Assembly (NCBI GenBank): GCA_033964015.1
Contig: JAWWUD010000057.1
Coordinates: 124,001-188,000 of the forward strand
From: Scolanthus callimorphus
Taxonomy: Eukaryota; Cnidaria; Anthozoa; Actiniaria; Edwardsiidae
DNA length: 64,000 nt
Direction: 5' to 3'
The position numbers were made by a program, and so were the translations under genes. The notes below the pieces were generated by a model. That model searched no databases. It worked only from the letters and a program-made list of their open reading frames with translations, and was not told the DNA's origin. This document shows, in pieces, positions 1 through 12,100 of this stretch; positions within the stretch are counted from its first letter, which is position 1, and each line of letters begins with the position of its first letter.

Positions 1-261
1 CTGCACTCCATGCCGCGATTGCTTACTGGGATGATATTGCATCGTTGTTTACCCTAAGGATTTGAAGAATACCACTTTCTATAACGTACCACAACACATC
101 ATCCCATACCATGCTATTTCGTACCATCCCATCCCATTCCATTTCATATCCTGATGCCCACCGATATCACATCGCTGTTTTACCCCCAACGACCTGAATA
201 AAAGACACAGTACTATACAATGTCATACCGTACAATCCGCACAATAAAATAGAAATCCATA

Positions 262-367
262 CCTTAGCATAGCATGGCATACCATAGCATAGCATACCAT
301 AGCATACCATAACATACCATAGCATACCATAGCATAGCATACCATAGCATACCATAGCATACCATAC
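262..367. repeat. Tandem CATAGCATAC-type minisatellite
   Basis: Short units such as ACCATAGCAT and ACCATAACAT repeat head to tail for about 100 bases. Looser variants of the same word (ATACCATGC, CATCCCATCC) occur from about position 95. The open frame across it on the - strand is only repeat translation. Confidence 0.85.
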
Positions 368-1290
368 CTTATATCCCAGTGATCAATTTTAACGCGCGCT
401 CATTGGTTGAGACGTATCACTTGGTTCATTTTCACAGGACAGATAATATCAGACGATGTTGTCCGTCGAAAGTGATATTCGTCCTGAGAGAAATTTTTTG
501 TTTAAAAAATAATGGTTAATAAGCAACCATTTTTTTTTTGGTGGCACTGAGGCGACACCGGAAAACACAAAAAGTCAACTAAATACGCCGTGAACGTTTT
601 CAATGGCAAGAAAGTTGTTTGCAAATGGTTTTTGTTGTTGTTTCAATCCAAGTTAATATTCGGTTTGACTTTCGCGGAAAAAATGATAGAACTAAACAAA
701 ATAAGCAATATGACGATGAAATAATTGTTTTTAACTTACATTTTTCGTCTTTAGCTTTGCAAAGAGAAAAACAACTCTCAACCAAAATTCAACCACTCAG
801 CAAGCCGACTTACGAAGTTCGATCAACAGCGCTTTTCCAACTCTATTTCACGGCTGTAATTTCTACTTCAGTTTCAGAGCCCGGCAAGGAATCAGACCTG
901 AAAATCCGGAAATTGACCAAGACTTTTGTAGAAAGCACTCGAGAAAGCACTAGAACTTGTGGGTTGTAATTAACTTGTGTTGTGAATTCGCTCGGATTTT
1001 TTTAGCCCTACGTTGAGGCTTGTTTGACAGTTTTTGTGTCAACCAAATCACATCTCGAATAAAAATATATCGCCGCTTACGATTTGTCTTTTCGCGCCAT
1101 ACTGCAGTTTAGTGGTTTTCTCGCGTTCACACTGTTTTTTCTCTCTCGAGTTGTTCAGTGAAGTCGCTGGGATATCGGCAGATAATGTCCGCGGATGAAA
1201 AATGGTCCTCAAAATTCACACAGTTGCCCTTGAAGCTTCGATTCTCGGCCAACTGTTCATTGTTCGTAGCATTTCTCATCTTGGACATTA
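368..1290. other. Upstream sequence with no recognised gene
   Basis: No exon, RNA gene or clean repeat was recognised here. A 116-codon open frame at 619-969 (+) has a biased, unfamiliar translation and no splice context, so it is not called. The stretch is either an intron of the Calx-beta gene, whose 5' end lies outside the window, or old repeat sequence. Confidence 0.4.
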
Positions 1291-2217
1291 TGTATCAGTC
1301 AATTCCAGCGGTGACCATCCCCCCCCCCCCCCCGGGACACCGTGGGACATTTGCACATCACTGCCTTCCCTGGGGTGGGGAATTTTGAAAATTTTGTTGG
1401 CCCCGGGGTCGGGAATTGTTTTTCCCCGGGGGAGGGGGGTGGGGAATTTTGGTTTTCTCATCTCAAGCGCGTCGGGTTTTGCGGAACTACAACACCAGTT
1501 ATAATTACATTACATAAAGTTTAATAACTATCGATTGGCAGTTACAATGTCCCAGTTACAGAAAACAACGTCACATAAAATATAATGCAGAGCATGGCCC
1601 GTATACACAACGTTTGGAGAAGACACATTTGCAAATTTCGCAGTTGACTTCTTCTATAGAGAAGAAACAGATTTCGCAATTTCGTCTCAGTGGAAAAACA
1701 TAAAAATGAATTGACACTATAAACAGAGGTCGAATATTTGCAAAAAGTCAAGTAACATAACTGCGAAATAGTTGCTTTGAAATAGAATAAAGGTAAATTT
1801 CGCATTGAGAGATTCCGGGGACAATTTGCAGCTAGGAATGTCTACCGATATTGTACTAATACCTTATAGTTTCACGTCTTTATTTCTATTTTGTCTCACT
1901 TTCAGTGAAATGAGAACTCGTTCAAAGACGAGAAAACTAAAGTACATTTAAAAACGAATTATAAATGCTCGGACAGTATAAATGGAGTTGAAGTTTTTGT
2001 TGTGACACGAAGTGTCGATAAAATCTTCGTCTTTTTCTGGTCCCGGGGAGGGACATTTTTCCGCTTTTTGTGTTCCCCGCCGTGGGGTATTTTGCATTTA
2101 TGCTAGCCCGGGGGTGGGGAATTTTCAGTTTTATTTTTAGAAATGACCAAAATCCGGGGGTTGCCCGGGGGGGGGGGGGGGGGGGGGGCATGGTCACCGC
2201 TGGAATTGACTGATACA
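1291..2217. mobile_element. Non-autonomous DNA transposon with poly-C-containing TIRs
   Basis: The ends are inverted copies of TGTATCAGTCAATTCCAGCG, and the match continues through GGTGACCAT into a run of C (left) or G (right). The trinucleotide TTA flanks both ends (1288-1290 and 2218-2220), consistent with a 3-bp target duplication. Inside each end are further GGGGTGGGGAATTTT motifs. No transposase frame is visible across the 927 bp, so it must have been mobilised in trans. Superfamily not assigned. Confidence 0.75.
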
Positions 2218-2351
2218 TTACCTGCCGATATTACAGTCATCAGAAGGGCTTTATTTAGTAAATACCATAAGATATTTTTTTGTGTGTGTGTGTGTGTATT
2301 TTTATCTATGATGAATAAAGACTCAATTTAGTATTTCTATTCGATAGCATA

Positions 2352-2618
2352 GAGCGGTTTTCACATAACTGTCGTGAAAGCAATTCACCATCCAATCAAA
2401 TGCAATAGTACTAATAGTAATTCAACAACAAACCAATCAGAGAGCGAGGTGATTCACAATCTCTCCTTTTCGCGAGCGAAGTAATTGTGTAATTGTTTTC
2501 TCCACGCAATCTGATTGGTTGAAAGATCCAAGATCATGCCCTCGACCAATCACAACACGAAGCAATCGCAATTACCGAGTAATTTGTAATTAGTCAGGAC
2601 AGTAATGTGAAACCGCTC
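2352..2618. mobile_element. MITE with TA target duplication
   Basis: The 267-bp body starts GAGCGGTTTTCACATAACTG and ends with the imperfect inverse (CAGTAATGTGAAACCGCTC). TA dinucleotides lie at 2350-2351 and 2619-2620. TIRs plus a TA duplication fit a Tc1/mariner-type MITE. There is no coding capacity. Confidence 0.75.
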
Positions 2619-2696
2619 TAACATGCCTAAAAAAATTCATGAATATAAATAAGAACAACACAATAGAAACACAATAAGAAATACAGGATATCGTAG

Positions 2697-2947
2697 CGTG
2701 TTGTAAACTGATACAACCGCTTGTAACTAATTTGCATAGCAACTTCAATGAAACATATCTTCAAGTTCCTCTGCCAAATTTACAGAGGGCATTAGAAGCG
2801 ATGAATGTCTTCTTGACATTTTTTAAGTAGTTTACAACATTCGCATTCGTGTTGTATCAGATATACTCGAATCTACATCGGTACCATCACTCGCCTGAGG
2901 CTCGTGTTGTAAATCTGATACAACACGGCTGCTCATGTTGTAAACAT
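2697..2947. repeat. Cluster of TGTTGTAAA/TGATACAAC palindromes
   Basis: Four or more copies of TGTTGTAAAY...RTGATACAACA, in both orientations, lie within 250 bp just upstream of the first visible exon. They look like the remains of a small foldback element. No function is shown. Confidence 0.5.
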
Positions 2948-3037
2948 GCCATACCTGGTATGACATAGCACACCTTAATATACCTGATCAACAATTTAGA
3001 ATGAAATAGTCAATGACCTTTGCTGGATGTCTTGCAG

Positions 3038-3146
3038 TTTACATTGGGTTTCAAGGAACATCAACTAGATCATACATTGAAAGCGTTGGGACAATAAACG
3101 TAGCAGTTGAGAAAACCGGCGACATTGATGTTGAAGTCTGGGCGAG
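3038..3146 (+). CDS. Calx-beta domain 1, first-half exon
   Basis: Acceptor TCTTGCAG and donor GTAAGG bound 109 nt. The translation contains YIGFQGTSTRSYIESVG and then alternating hydrophobic beta-strand residues, ending VEVWA. It enters in phase 1 and leaves in phase 2. It is the first exon visible in the window; earlier exons must lie to the left. Confidence 0.88.
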
Positions 3147-6100
3147 GTAAGGGCGGCACCATCACGTGCTAACATGTCACCACGTCTGTAATTCAAAACC
3201 TTAAATAATAACTCGTGATGGGTACTATCAGGTGATGAGTTTTAACACTGGCTGATAATGTCACACATACCACTCACGATGATCTGAAGATGAACATCAA
3301 AGCTAAACATTATGGCCGTCAGGGGAATATTTACCAATTATTCCACGAGCCCATTTCGGCCTCGTGGGCTATTGACTCAGAGGCCACGAGGGCGAGAGGA
3401 ATAATTGTTTTAGTCAAATCACACTAGTAGCTCAATTTGTATAGCAAATTTGAATTGCTGGTCTGGGTGTTTGCCATTTCCTGCTTTCAAATCCGACACT
3501 TCTCGCCAACAAAACTAGTAGGCTTAATAACTTATAGCCTACTAGTAGCTCAGCGAATCAGAACGCAGCATTCGCCGATAATCACGGAGCCTGAGGCGAC
3601 TAATTAGCAGTTCACGATGTTGCGCACGCAACATAAATGGGATGAGAACAATGCTTGTCTGTTTTGAATAACAAAAGCCGTCTTCGCCAGAACGAGTCGT
3701 AGCGGCTCAAGGGTATTGTTCTCACAACATCGTGAAAACGGTCAATTGTTTTAGTATGCTCAAGTGATTCATAAGGTTTCTAGACAGAAATACTTTTCAA
3801 AATCATAACAAAACTCGCGCGCGCACTCCCAGTCCTCTCAATGTGGTGATTATAGCGAGAGAAAACGAACATCTCAACCAATCAGCGCGCGGAAATTATT
3901 ATAATCACTTGAGTAGTAAAACGTTTTATTCCTATATTTCTCTTGTTTCCACAGCCTTGAGGAAATAAGTGGTACAGCGATAGAAGGTGTAGACTTCTCC
4001 TTTAACAATAGTTTTATCAGCCTGCCATCTGGCGAGTCCACATACAACGTGACAGTTGACATAATCAATGACAATCGGATAGAAATTGACAAGCACTTTA
4101 TGTTAAGGATCTTGCCTAACGACAGCAGTATCGTTCAGTCAAATACGTCCCTAAACATAACTATTATAAATGACGATATGCCTGGTAAGAGTAATCAAAT
4201 TCATTGTCATTTTTATTGCTGTATAGGCGGATTTCTGGTTACATGTTTTGCCTAATTAGCATAACGATTTAGGGAATGCGATGTTCTGTACAATCATCAT
4301 ATGTCCTGAATATTGACCAAGCATGTGGAAAGTGGGAAAGTAAAACCTGTCGAGAACATCTAAGCTCTATACCTTTATTCCTCTTTGTGCGATGTAAGTA
4401 TTAAATCGCCAAATTTTTACAGGAGAATATATGAGCTCGTTAGCATTCATTAGCATTCATCAGAGACGGACGTGTTTTTTGCTCGTCCTGAAATTTTTAG
4501 TCTAAAAACTTGAATTCCATAATTTTACATAGAGATTATTATCCACAAATCAAAGAAAGACACGCAAACATGTCTGCTAATGGAGAGAAAGGTCAAGCCG
4601 CTGTTGTTGTAGAAAAAGAGAAGACAAGACTCGTTGAATCTCAGCCAGAAATGGAAAGTGAAGATGATTTGTTGTGTTATAGTGGCGTGGTCTTGGGCAG
4701 TCCGAAAGCGCGTCTACCAGACGGCCGTCGTCTCAGTGAGCTAAAAAAAGCAGAACTGAAAACGGAACTAGCGAAGCTTGGTGAGAATACGTCAGGAAAC
4801 AAGCCGGAACTGCTCCATAGATTAAATAATATCCTAGGAGAAAGCGAACCAAAGCAGCCATCGACACACAAAGACAGTGAGCCGACAGCTAATTTTGTCA
4901 CCCGAAAAGAACTGGACGAAAGACTCGCCAAGATATGGGCGGATGTGCAGTGTATGAAATCGACTACTTTTAATGTTATTAACGAGGGAAAATAAGTCCT
5001 TAAAAGAAGAAATTAATTCACTGAAATCAATTCTAAGAGAAAAGCAGCTCCAGATAGAATTAATTACACAAGAAAGGGACTCCCTGAACAAAGCCATTCA
5101 AATAATTGTAAAGGATTCTGCCAACGCTGACGAAACGCGAACAAAACCTGTAGCACCTAAGGCGGCAACTTGGAAAATTCCTGCTCAGCCAGAAAACAAA
5201 AAGGAAAATTACGGTCCTGGCGAAAAAACAACACCATCGCCCCAAAATCGTCCTGGTCTCAGACCAATTCTCCTTATTGGGGATTCCATCATTAAAGACA
5301 TCCAACCCAAGAAGTTGTCCCAGAAGCCCGTCAAAAAGTGCACTTTTCGCGGAAAGAAAGCGAATGAAATCGCTGAATGCGTGAGGGAATTTGATGAGTC
5401 CACTTGCCGTGACCCATCGCATGTGATAATCCACGCCGGCACTAACGATTTACCATCAGACAACGCCAAGGATTGTACGACTAAGATCACAAGTCTAGTT
5501 CAATTGGTGAAGCATAAGTACCCTAATGCTAAACTTGGTGTGTCCGGTCTAACTCACAGAGGTGATATCGCGGATATCAGCGAGAAGATAAGAAGTACAA
5601 ACGAGCAGCTAAAGTCAACAGCCTCGAGTTTTGGTTACTTTTTTATCGATAACTCAGTTATTGACGATACTGCATTAAACGGTAGTAAATTACACCTGAA
5701 CGTTAAGGGGTCCAAATTGTTGGCCTCAGACTTTATTAAATTCCTTAGAGTAGGACAACAAATAAAACCCACAAGTGAGGATTTTCCCCAAGCAATCCAC
5801 AAATTGGGGAAGCTACTAATGGAATTCAGATCTCAGATGCCATCTCACCACAGCAGAAGCAAAGGTCGCCAGTAGGGTCAACTCAGCGTGTCCCTGGTAC
5901 AGGTATTTCCAAATTGCATGGCGTCTCTAAGTTAAACGGCTTCAAATTTGCCTCGATTAATATTAATAGTCTTGTAGGACATTTTGATGAGATTCACTAC
6001 ATTTTGATTAATTCGGCTTTGGATGTGCTAGCTATTAATGAAACTAAAATTGATAGCTCGATACCTGACGCCGCGATAGCAATCCCAGGCTACAATCTAA

Positions 6101-9100
6101 TTAGAAATGACCGCACCGAAAATGGGGGTGGGGGTGTGGCAATTTATATACGTGAAAGTTATTCTTTTTCTGAGCGTAACGACTTGGTCCCATCTCGGCT
6201 AGAAATGATCTGCCTTGAAATATTTAGACCTCATAGCAAATCATTCTTGCTTTCTACATGGTACAGACCACCGAACGCATCAATAGATTTATTTGGAGAT
6301 TTCGAAGTATTCCTTAGGAAATGTGAGCCTAATGAATTAATAATTTTTGGTGATATGAATGCAGATTACATCAAAGCCCCATTAGAAAATCACACCAAAC
6401 ACCTCCAGAATTTATCTTCGATATACCAATTTCACCAATTGATAAATGAACCGACCCGCGTCACTCTGACATCTAAAACGTGTATCGATCTCATTCTTAC
6501 AAACAAGAAGGAGACCATCTCTCGGTCAGGCGTTGTCAGCCTGGGTGTGTCTGATCACTATATGGTCTATGCTTGCCGTAAGCTCACTATTTCAAAATCT
6601 CGTCCAGTTGTAAAAGAAATCAGAAATTTTAAGCACTTTAAGAGTGACGAATTTATAGCTGATTTGGAGAGTGTCCCTTGGGACACTGTAAATAAATATA
6701 GTGATCCAAATTCGGCTTGGCGCGCGTGGAAACTTGCTTTCACGGATGTTCTTGATCGACACGCGCCCATGCATAATAAGCGAATTAGGACAAACTCGCT
6801 GCCCTGGATCACCAGTCAAATTAAAAAGGATATGATGAACAGAGACCTCCAAAAAAAGAAAGCTGCTAAATATAGCTCGGAAAATCATCGGAAGCTTTAT
6901 CAGTCGTATCGAAATAAGGTGAATACTGAAATGCGTAAATCCAAATCTAGATACTTTCGGGAAAAAATCGATGCTTGCTCGAAAACCGACCCGCAAAGTG
7001 CCTGGAAATTGGTGAATACCCTTCTTGGGAAAAGTGTTAAATCGACCCACGTAGCTGATCTTATCGTGAACGATCAATCCATAACAAATGCCAAGGATAT
7101 TTCCGAGGGCCAAAGTTGGCTGATGAAGCAGCTAAACTAAACACTTCGGCTAAAAATCATCGCGACTACTGTAATGATATTGCACCTAATTCTAATTCTG
7201 ACTTTAGCTTCAAAGAAATTCCGATATCAAATGTAGTCTCGACTCTTAAAAAGCTGAAGGCATCTAAGGCGACGGGACTCGATAAAATACCTGCAAAGGT
7301 TCTAAAGATAGCAGCTGAGGTCATTGCACCATCGCTCACTGCTATTTTTAATCTTTCTCTTCGTACAAGTGTTTTTATTGATGACTGGAAATGTGCCCGT
7401 GTTACGCCAATATTTAAAAGTGACGATAGGCGAACATCAGAGAATTATCGTCCAATCTCAATTTTGCCAATTATTAGTAAAATTTTTGAAAAGGAAGTTT
7501 TTGTCAGCTCTATAAATATCTCACTAGAAATTCCCTTCTCTCAAGTTATGAATCTGGTTTCCGTCCTCAACATTCAACTGTAACAGCACTGATCCAAATG
7601 TGTGATACTTGGTTCCAGAGTATGGACGGGGGACAGCTAACTGGTGCCGTTTTCTTGGACATTCGAAAGGCCTTTGATTCCATAAACCACTCGATTTTAC
7701 TTGATAAAATCAAATTTTATGGGGTTACTGGTGCGGCACACGATTGGTTTAGAGCCTACCTTGACAACAGGAAACAGCGGTGCCTTATTAATAATCATCT
7801 TTCTGAGACTAAAACTATAATATGCGGGGTACCTCAAGGCTCAATACTTGGGCCACTGCTCTTCCTGCTATATATCAATGATCTCCCAAATTGCCTCCAG
7901 TGCACTGTCCCCTGTCTGTATGCTGACGACAACCAAATTTATACATCCTCAGATGATTCCATTATTAATTCATGACCTTAATTATATAGCCTGCTCGAAA
8001 TCCCATTGTGCTGGCAGATTGATTTTTCTTGAATTGTCCAATTGTTTTTTAATTGGATCGCGCGCGCTCTAATTGGACAGTTCGCACGTTAAAATTGGAC
8101 AGTTTGGATTTGAACATGGATGCTATATAATTAATCAATAACAGTACTCCATGCTTGTCCAATTTTGGAGTTCCTCTGAATTTTCTCATCCAATTTTTTC
8201 TTAATTGGACAGCATGGAGTCCTATTATATATACTAATTTGGACCTCCAAAACATTCAGGATTGGCTTCTGGCTAATAAACTGCAATTCCACCCCTCGAA
8301 AACAAAATGTATGTTTATTGGTTCTTCCTACAATATCAATAATAAGACCAATGGGTTATTACCGGTCCGCATTAATAATGAGGAAGTACCCATGTTAAAT
8401 CCCAAAAGTGCCTAGGAGTTGAAATTGACCATAGGCTTACCAGGGAAAATCATATTGATTATGTTTGTAAAAACGCTAGTGCTGGGATTGGTGCTATCCG
8501 GCGTCTAAAACCATTTATCCCCGCCGACTCACTAGAAACATTATATAAAGCGTTTGTCCAACCGTACTTTGACTATTGCTCGCCCGTATGGGACACCTGT
8601 GGTAAAGTCCTGAGAGACAAACTACAGAGGTTTCAGTCCCGTGCGGCTCGAGTAATATCAGGTGCAAGCTATGAAATTCGATCTTCATCTATCCTTAAAG
8701 AATTAAATTGGCCAACACTTGAAATCAGGCAAAAGTGCATCAAATCTATTCTTGTATATAAGGCCCTTAACGACCTTTCGGCGCCTTATCTTAAAGGCCC
8801 ATAAGCACCCATGTCGCATTGCAGGCTCACAAGAATAAAACGCAGTTGAAAACTCGATGCAAATTTTCAGTTTGAACTTGCGAAATGCGAAGTACAATAG
8901 GAACCCCTTTGGGACCTACAGTATCAACCAATCACAGCTGTTGAGTAACAATAGATCCAATTGAAAATAAAGTGCAAAGGTTCCCGGTTGACTATGGGCC
9001 TTTAAAAAGAATTTTATAAAAAACAGTGAATGCGTTAAAATCTACAACTTGAGAAATATTGAGACTGACCTAGCACTTCCAAAGCCGAAAACTAATCTTC

Positions 9101-12100
9101 TCAAGTGCGCTTTTAAGTACAGTGGCGCCATGCTTTGGAATAGCCTCCCGAGGGAGGCCAAAATCGCAAAAACACTACCAGCATTTCGGCGAGAGACTTT
9201 AGCCTCCCTCACGTCAGGGACACGCTGAGCTAACACATCATTATAACACATCATTTTTATTATTGTTTTTACTGTTTGTTACACACGTATACTCATATTT
9301 TTTAGATCATAATTTTTGTACAGACCTCTCTATATGGCTGGCACGCCCCACACGGAAATCAGCAAATCCGCTTTTTGTAATTGTGATTTTGTTGTTTGTG
9401 GCTAGCGTGGGTAAATAAAACTTGATGTATGTATGTAGCCTTTTGCCCCACAAAGCAATATACCGATATTGTGCCCATTTTACAAAATTGTAAAAAAACA
9501 ATATCTGAATTCCATGAAAGATTATGCGAAAGTTTAAAGTCTTTCAAGCCACAATACTGTACTATTTTTGTTGCCCATTTCTTGTTAGATTTACGGCTAA
9601 ACCCGGCTTGAAAAATATGCATAGTGCTGTGTGGCAAAAGGCTAATGAGCTCATACATTCTCGTTTGAAATTTAACAATCACATCACACGAAGAGGAATA
9701 AAGATAAAGCAGAAAAGGTCATTTAACTTTCCCTGGTTGCTTAATATTCAGGGCATATGACTGTGCTGATCATCAAATTCCCTAAATCGTTATGCTAATA
9801 GACAAAAATGAGACGGGTCAAAATTTACCCCCTCGTTTTGTCACTCGCCCCAGACCGAATTTTGACCCGTCCAAGATTGCGACCAACCTAGCAGGCTAAC
9901 GAATTTTCAGCGTATATTAGCGCTTGTTTTCAGCTAAAAGAGTTATATATAGCAAAGCTAGTCGAGGCAGGCAGTGTAGCCGGGGGACGTGAAGGGGAAA
10001 AAATGTTTCTTGATGTTGTTTTTGTTTTTGTTTGTGTTTTTGTTGGTGTTATCAGGGAAGTGTTAGACTTCTCTGATGTTGTTACCATCGTATGCATTGC
10101 TATACGCGACCTCAAAATTTGCGATTGGCGATATATTTTACGCAAGAAAATTTAATTTCAATTTTCTTGAACAGAAAGTAACATTCTAGGCAAGGAAGCC
10201 AAGGTAGGTTGATTTTGCAATCAATATCGATCCACTGCAGCAGCCGAATCAAGCTAAATTTCGCCAATCGTCGCTTATGACAACTTGTTGTTAAACCTTA
10301 TTTTCCTGACTTAGCAACAGATTGGCTTTCTTCGGGCAAACCTCGGGCGTTCCACAGTGTGCTGTAAACCTAAATTAGAGACCAAAAATTTGAATTAGAA
10401 AGTATTACGGATTTCAAAAGAGCTGGACAGATAGAGCTAGGGACCCCTAAAGCTATATTCCTGGCAAACAGTGCAATATTGGACTTGTGTGCTTGTTTTC
10501 CAGTGAATGTAGGTTTCCAAGGAGAAGCGAACAGATCTGTACTTGAAAATATCGGAATGGTCAACGTGACGATAGAAAAGCTAACTGCGCTCACCACAAA
10601 TGTTTCTGTCTTGTAAGTTCAACATACTTTCATCCTTTTTTCATCTGCCTGCCTGCCTGCCTCAGAGAAGTAATACTTTCTTATCACATTGTAGCGTGGA
10701 AGCTTATAGTTGTACAGCGATGTCTGGAGTAGACTTTCTGTTTCACAACACGAATGTCAACCTACCAAGCGGAGTGGCAAATCAGACCATATCAATCACC
10801 ATTATAAACGATGGTGTCCTGGAGCACGACGAGTGCTTCTTCTTGGTGATGAAGAGTAATGACGTTGTAGTCAACCTCCTCCTGAGCAATATTTCTTTTA
10901 CTATTCAGAATGATGATAACGGTAAGCTCTATATATATATTTAAACAAATACTAGAGATCAGGGTCGCCTGATACAGAAGATCTGGCAGATACTCACTTC
11001 GCGCTCTGTTGCGCATAAGGCCGATCTAGACATAACTATGACACCCAAACGTCTGCATCAAAACCTAGTTGTATCATCAAGCAACGAGCATCTAACGTGG
11101 GGCGAAGTGAGTGAGAAACCCATGGAGCGGGAAAACCATCGTTTACATTTATAAGAGCCGCGCAACATTTCCTTTGTGAAAGTTTGAAGTGGTGCTCTTT
11201 TACGGTTCGAAGTTCCTTATGATTTCTGGGGTTGGGTCTAAACTGCAACTATTTAACCAAGACGATCCTTTATTTCTCCTAATACAAGGTTACAAATAAT
11301 TTCGCATCAGTGCCTCTAACCTCCGCCTTTGTATTGGGGGTCTGCTTTTCAAAGGGGTCGTTGGATTTGCATCGTCTACAAGGACTAGCTAATCATTCTT
11401 GCTCTTTCCCACCAGTAACCATGGGTTTCAACCAATCAGCTTTAACAGTTCCTGAAAACGTAGGCAACATAAGCCTGCCTCTTAGAATAACAAGTGGAAT
11501 GATAGCAATACCATTAACAATATCGTACGTATCACACACAATTTCATAATCAACAGACATAATCATTGTACGAGGCTAGCCAATTCAATTTTGAGTGATT
11601 ATCATGCTAGAACAGTCCTTTAAGAGAAAAAATGTGACCGCCTTGCCCTTTCATGTGCATTTTAAGGAGGGGGAAGGGGGGTCTCTCAGGCTCTTCTAGG
11701 ACCCCTACTCTACTTGAGTAGTCCTACTCTACTCAAGCCTCAAAAGCAACCTCAACAGATAAATAGAGGGATTCACAATTTTTCATTGTGCAAAATGTTC
11801 CTTTTTTGTCGTCTTGAAGGGTGTATTCTCACGCCCCTGGCGATCACTTTGCCTCTGTGTAAATCCAGGGTAGCCTGGGTTAATGCCTGGTTTGGCGTAA
11901 AACAAGAAACTACAGACAAAGAGATGGCACTCGACTGTCCCCAGTTTGCAGTGTTCGTTTCCAGCATTACCTCTTTCTGGCAAATCTCAACAGGCTCGCC
12001 ATAGCGCCAGGTACGACAACTATGACGTCTGATTACGTACTGATAACATCATCATTAGTATTCGACTTGGGAGACACTACCAAGACTGCAGTGGTGACGA

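Larger units (their letters stand above)
5914..9228 (+). pseudogene. LINE ORF2: APE endonuclease and reverse transcriptase, broken
   Basis: The AP-like endonuclease comes first (about 5930-6590), with INETK, GGGGVAIY, FGDMNADY and SDHYMVY blocks. A linker and reverse transcriptase follow. RT blocks are visible as ATGLDKIPAKVLK (7272), NYRPISILPIISKIFEK (7444), FLDIRKAFDSI (7654), GVPQGSILGPLLFLLYINDL (7828) and the catalytic YADD at about 7920. The C-terminal thumb continues to a TGA at 9226-9228. Frames break near 7115, 7500-7590 and 8415. Insertions lie at 7989-8223 and 8795-9001. The enzyme would nick DNA and copy its own RNA at the target; this copy cannot. Confidence 0.87.
4456..9437 (+). 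mobile_element. CR1/L2-like LINE retrotransposon, decayed
   Basis: Two reading frames (ORF1 with an esterase domain, ORF2 with endonuclease and reverse transcriptase) are followed by a 3' UTR ending AAATAAAACTTG and then ATGTATGTATGTA. A short 3' microsatellite instead of poly-A is typical of the CR1/L2 clade. Frameshifts and two secondary insertions inactivate it. The 5' boundary is approximate and no target duplication was identified. Confidence 0.85.
4255..9799. repeat. Long inverted repeat (foldback-like) enclosing the LINE
   Basis: The left arm starts at 4255 (ATTAGCATAACGATTTAGGG) and runs to about 4447. It is repeated in inverse at about 9600-9799. The arms are about 190-200 bp with perhaps 75-80% identity by eye; both contain CTTTATTCCTCTT and GAGCTC(G/A)TTAGC. 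A second inner inverted pair, TAGCCTTTTGCC...GGCAAAAGGCTA, lies at 9435-9650. The simplest reading is an old foldback/TIR element later split by the LINE. The target duplication is unclear. Confidence 0.6.

Noticed and set aside
619..969. 116-codon open frame on the + strand
   Set aside because: The translation resembles no family and has no start context or exon boundaries; probably chance or old repeat.
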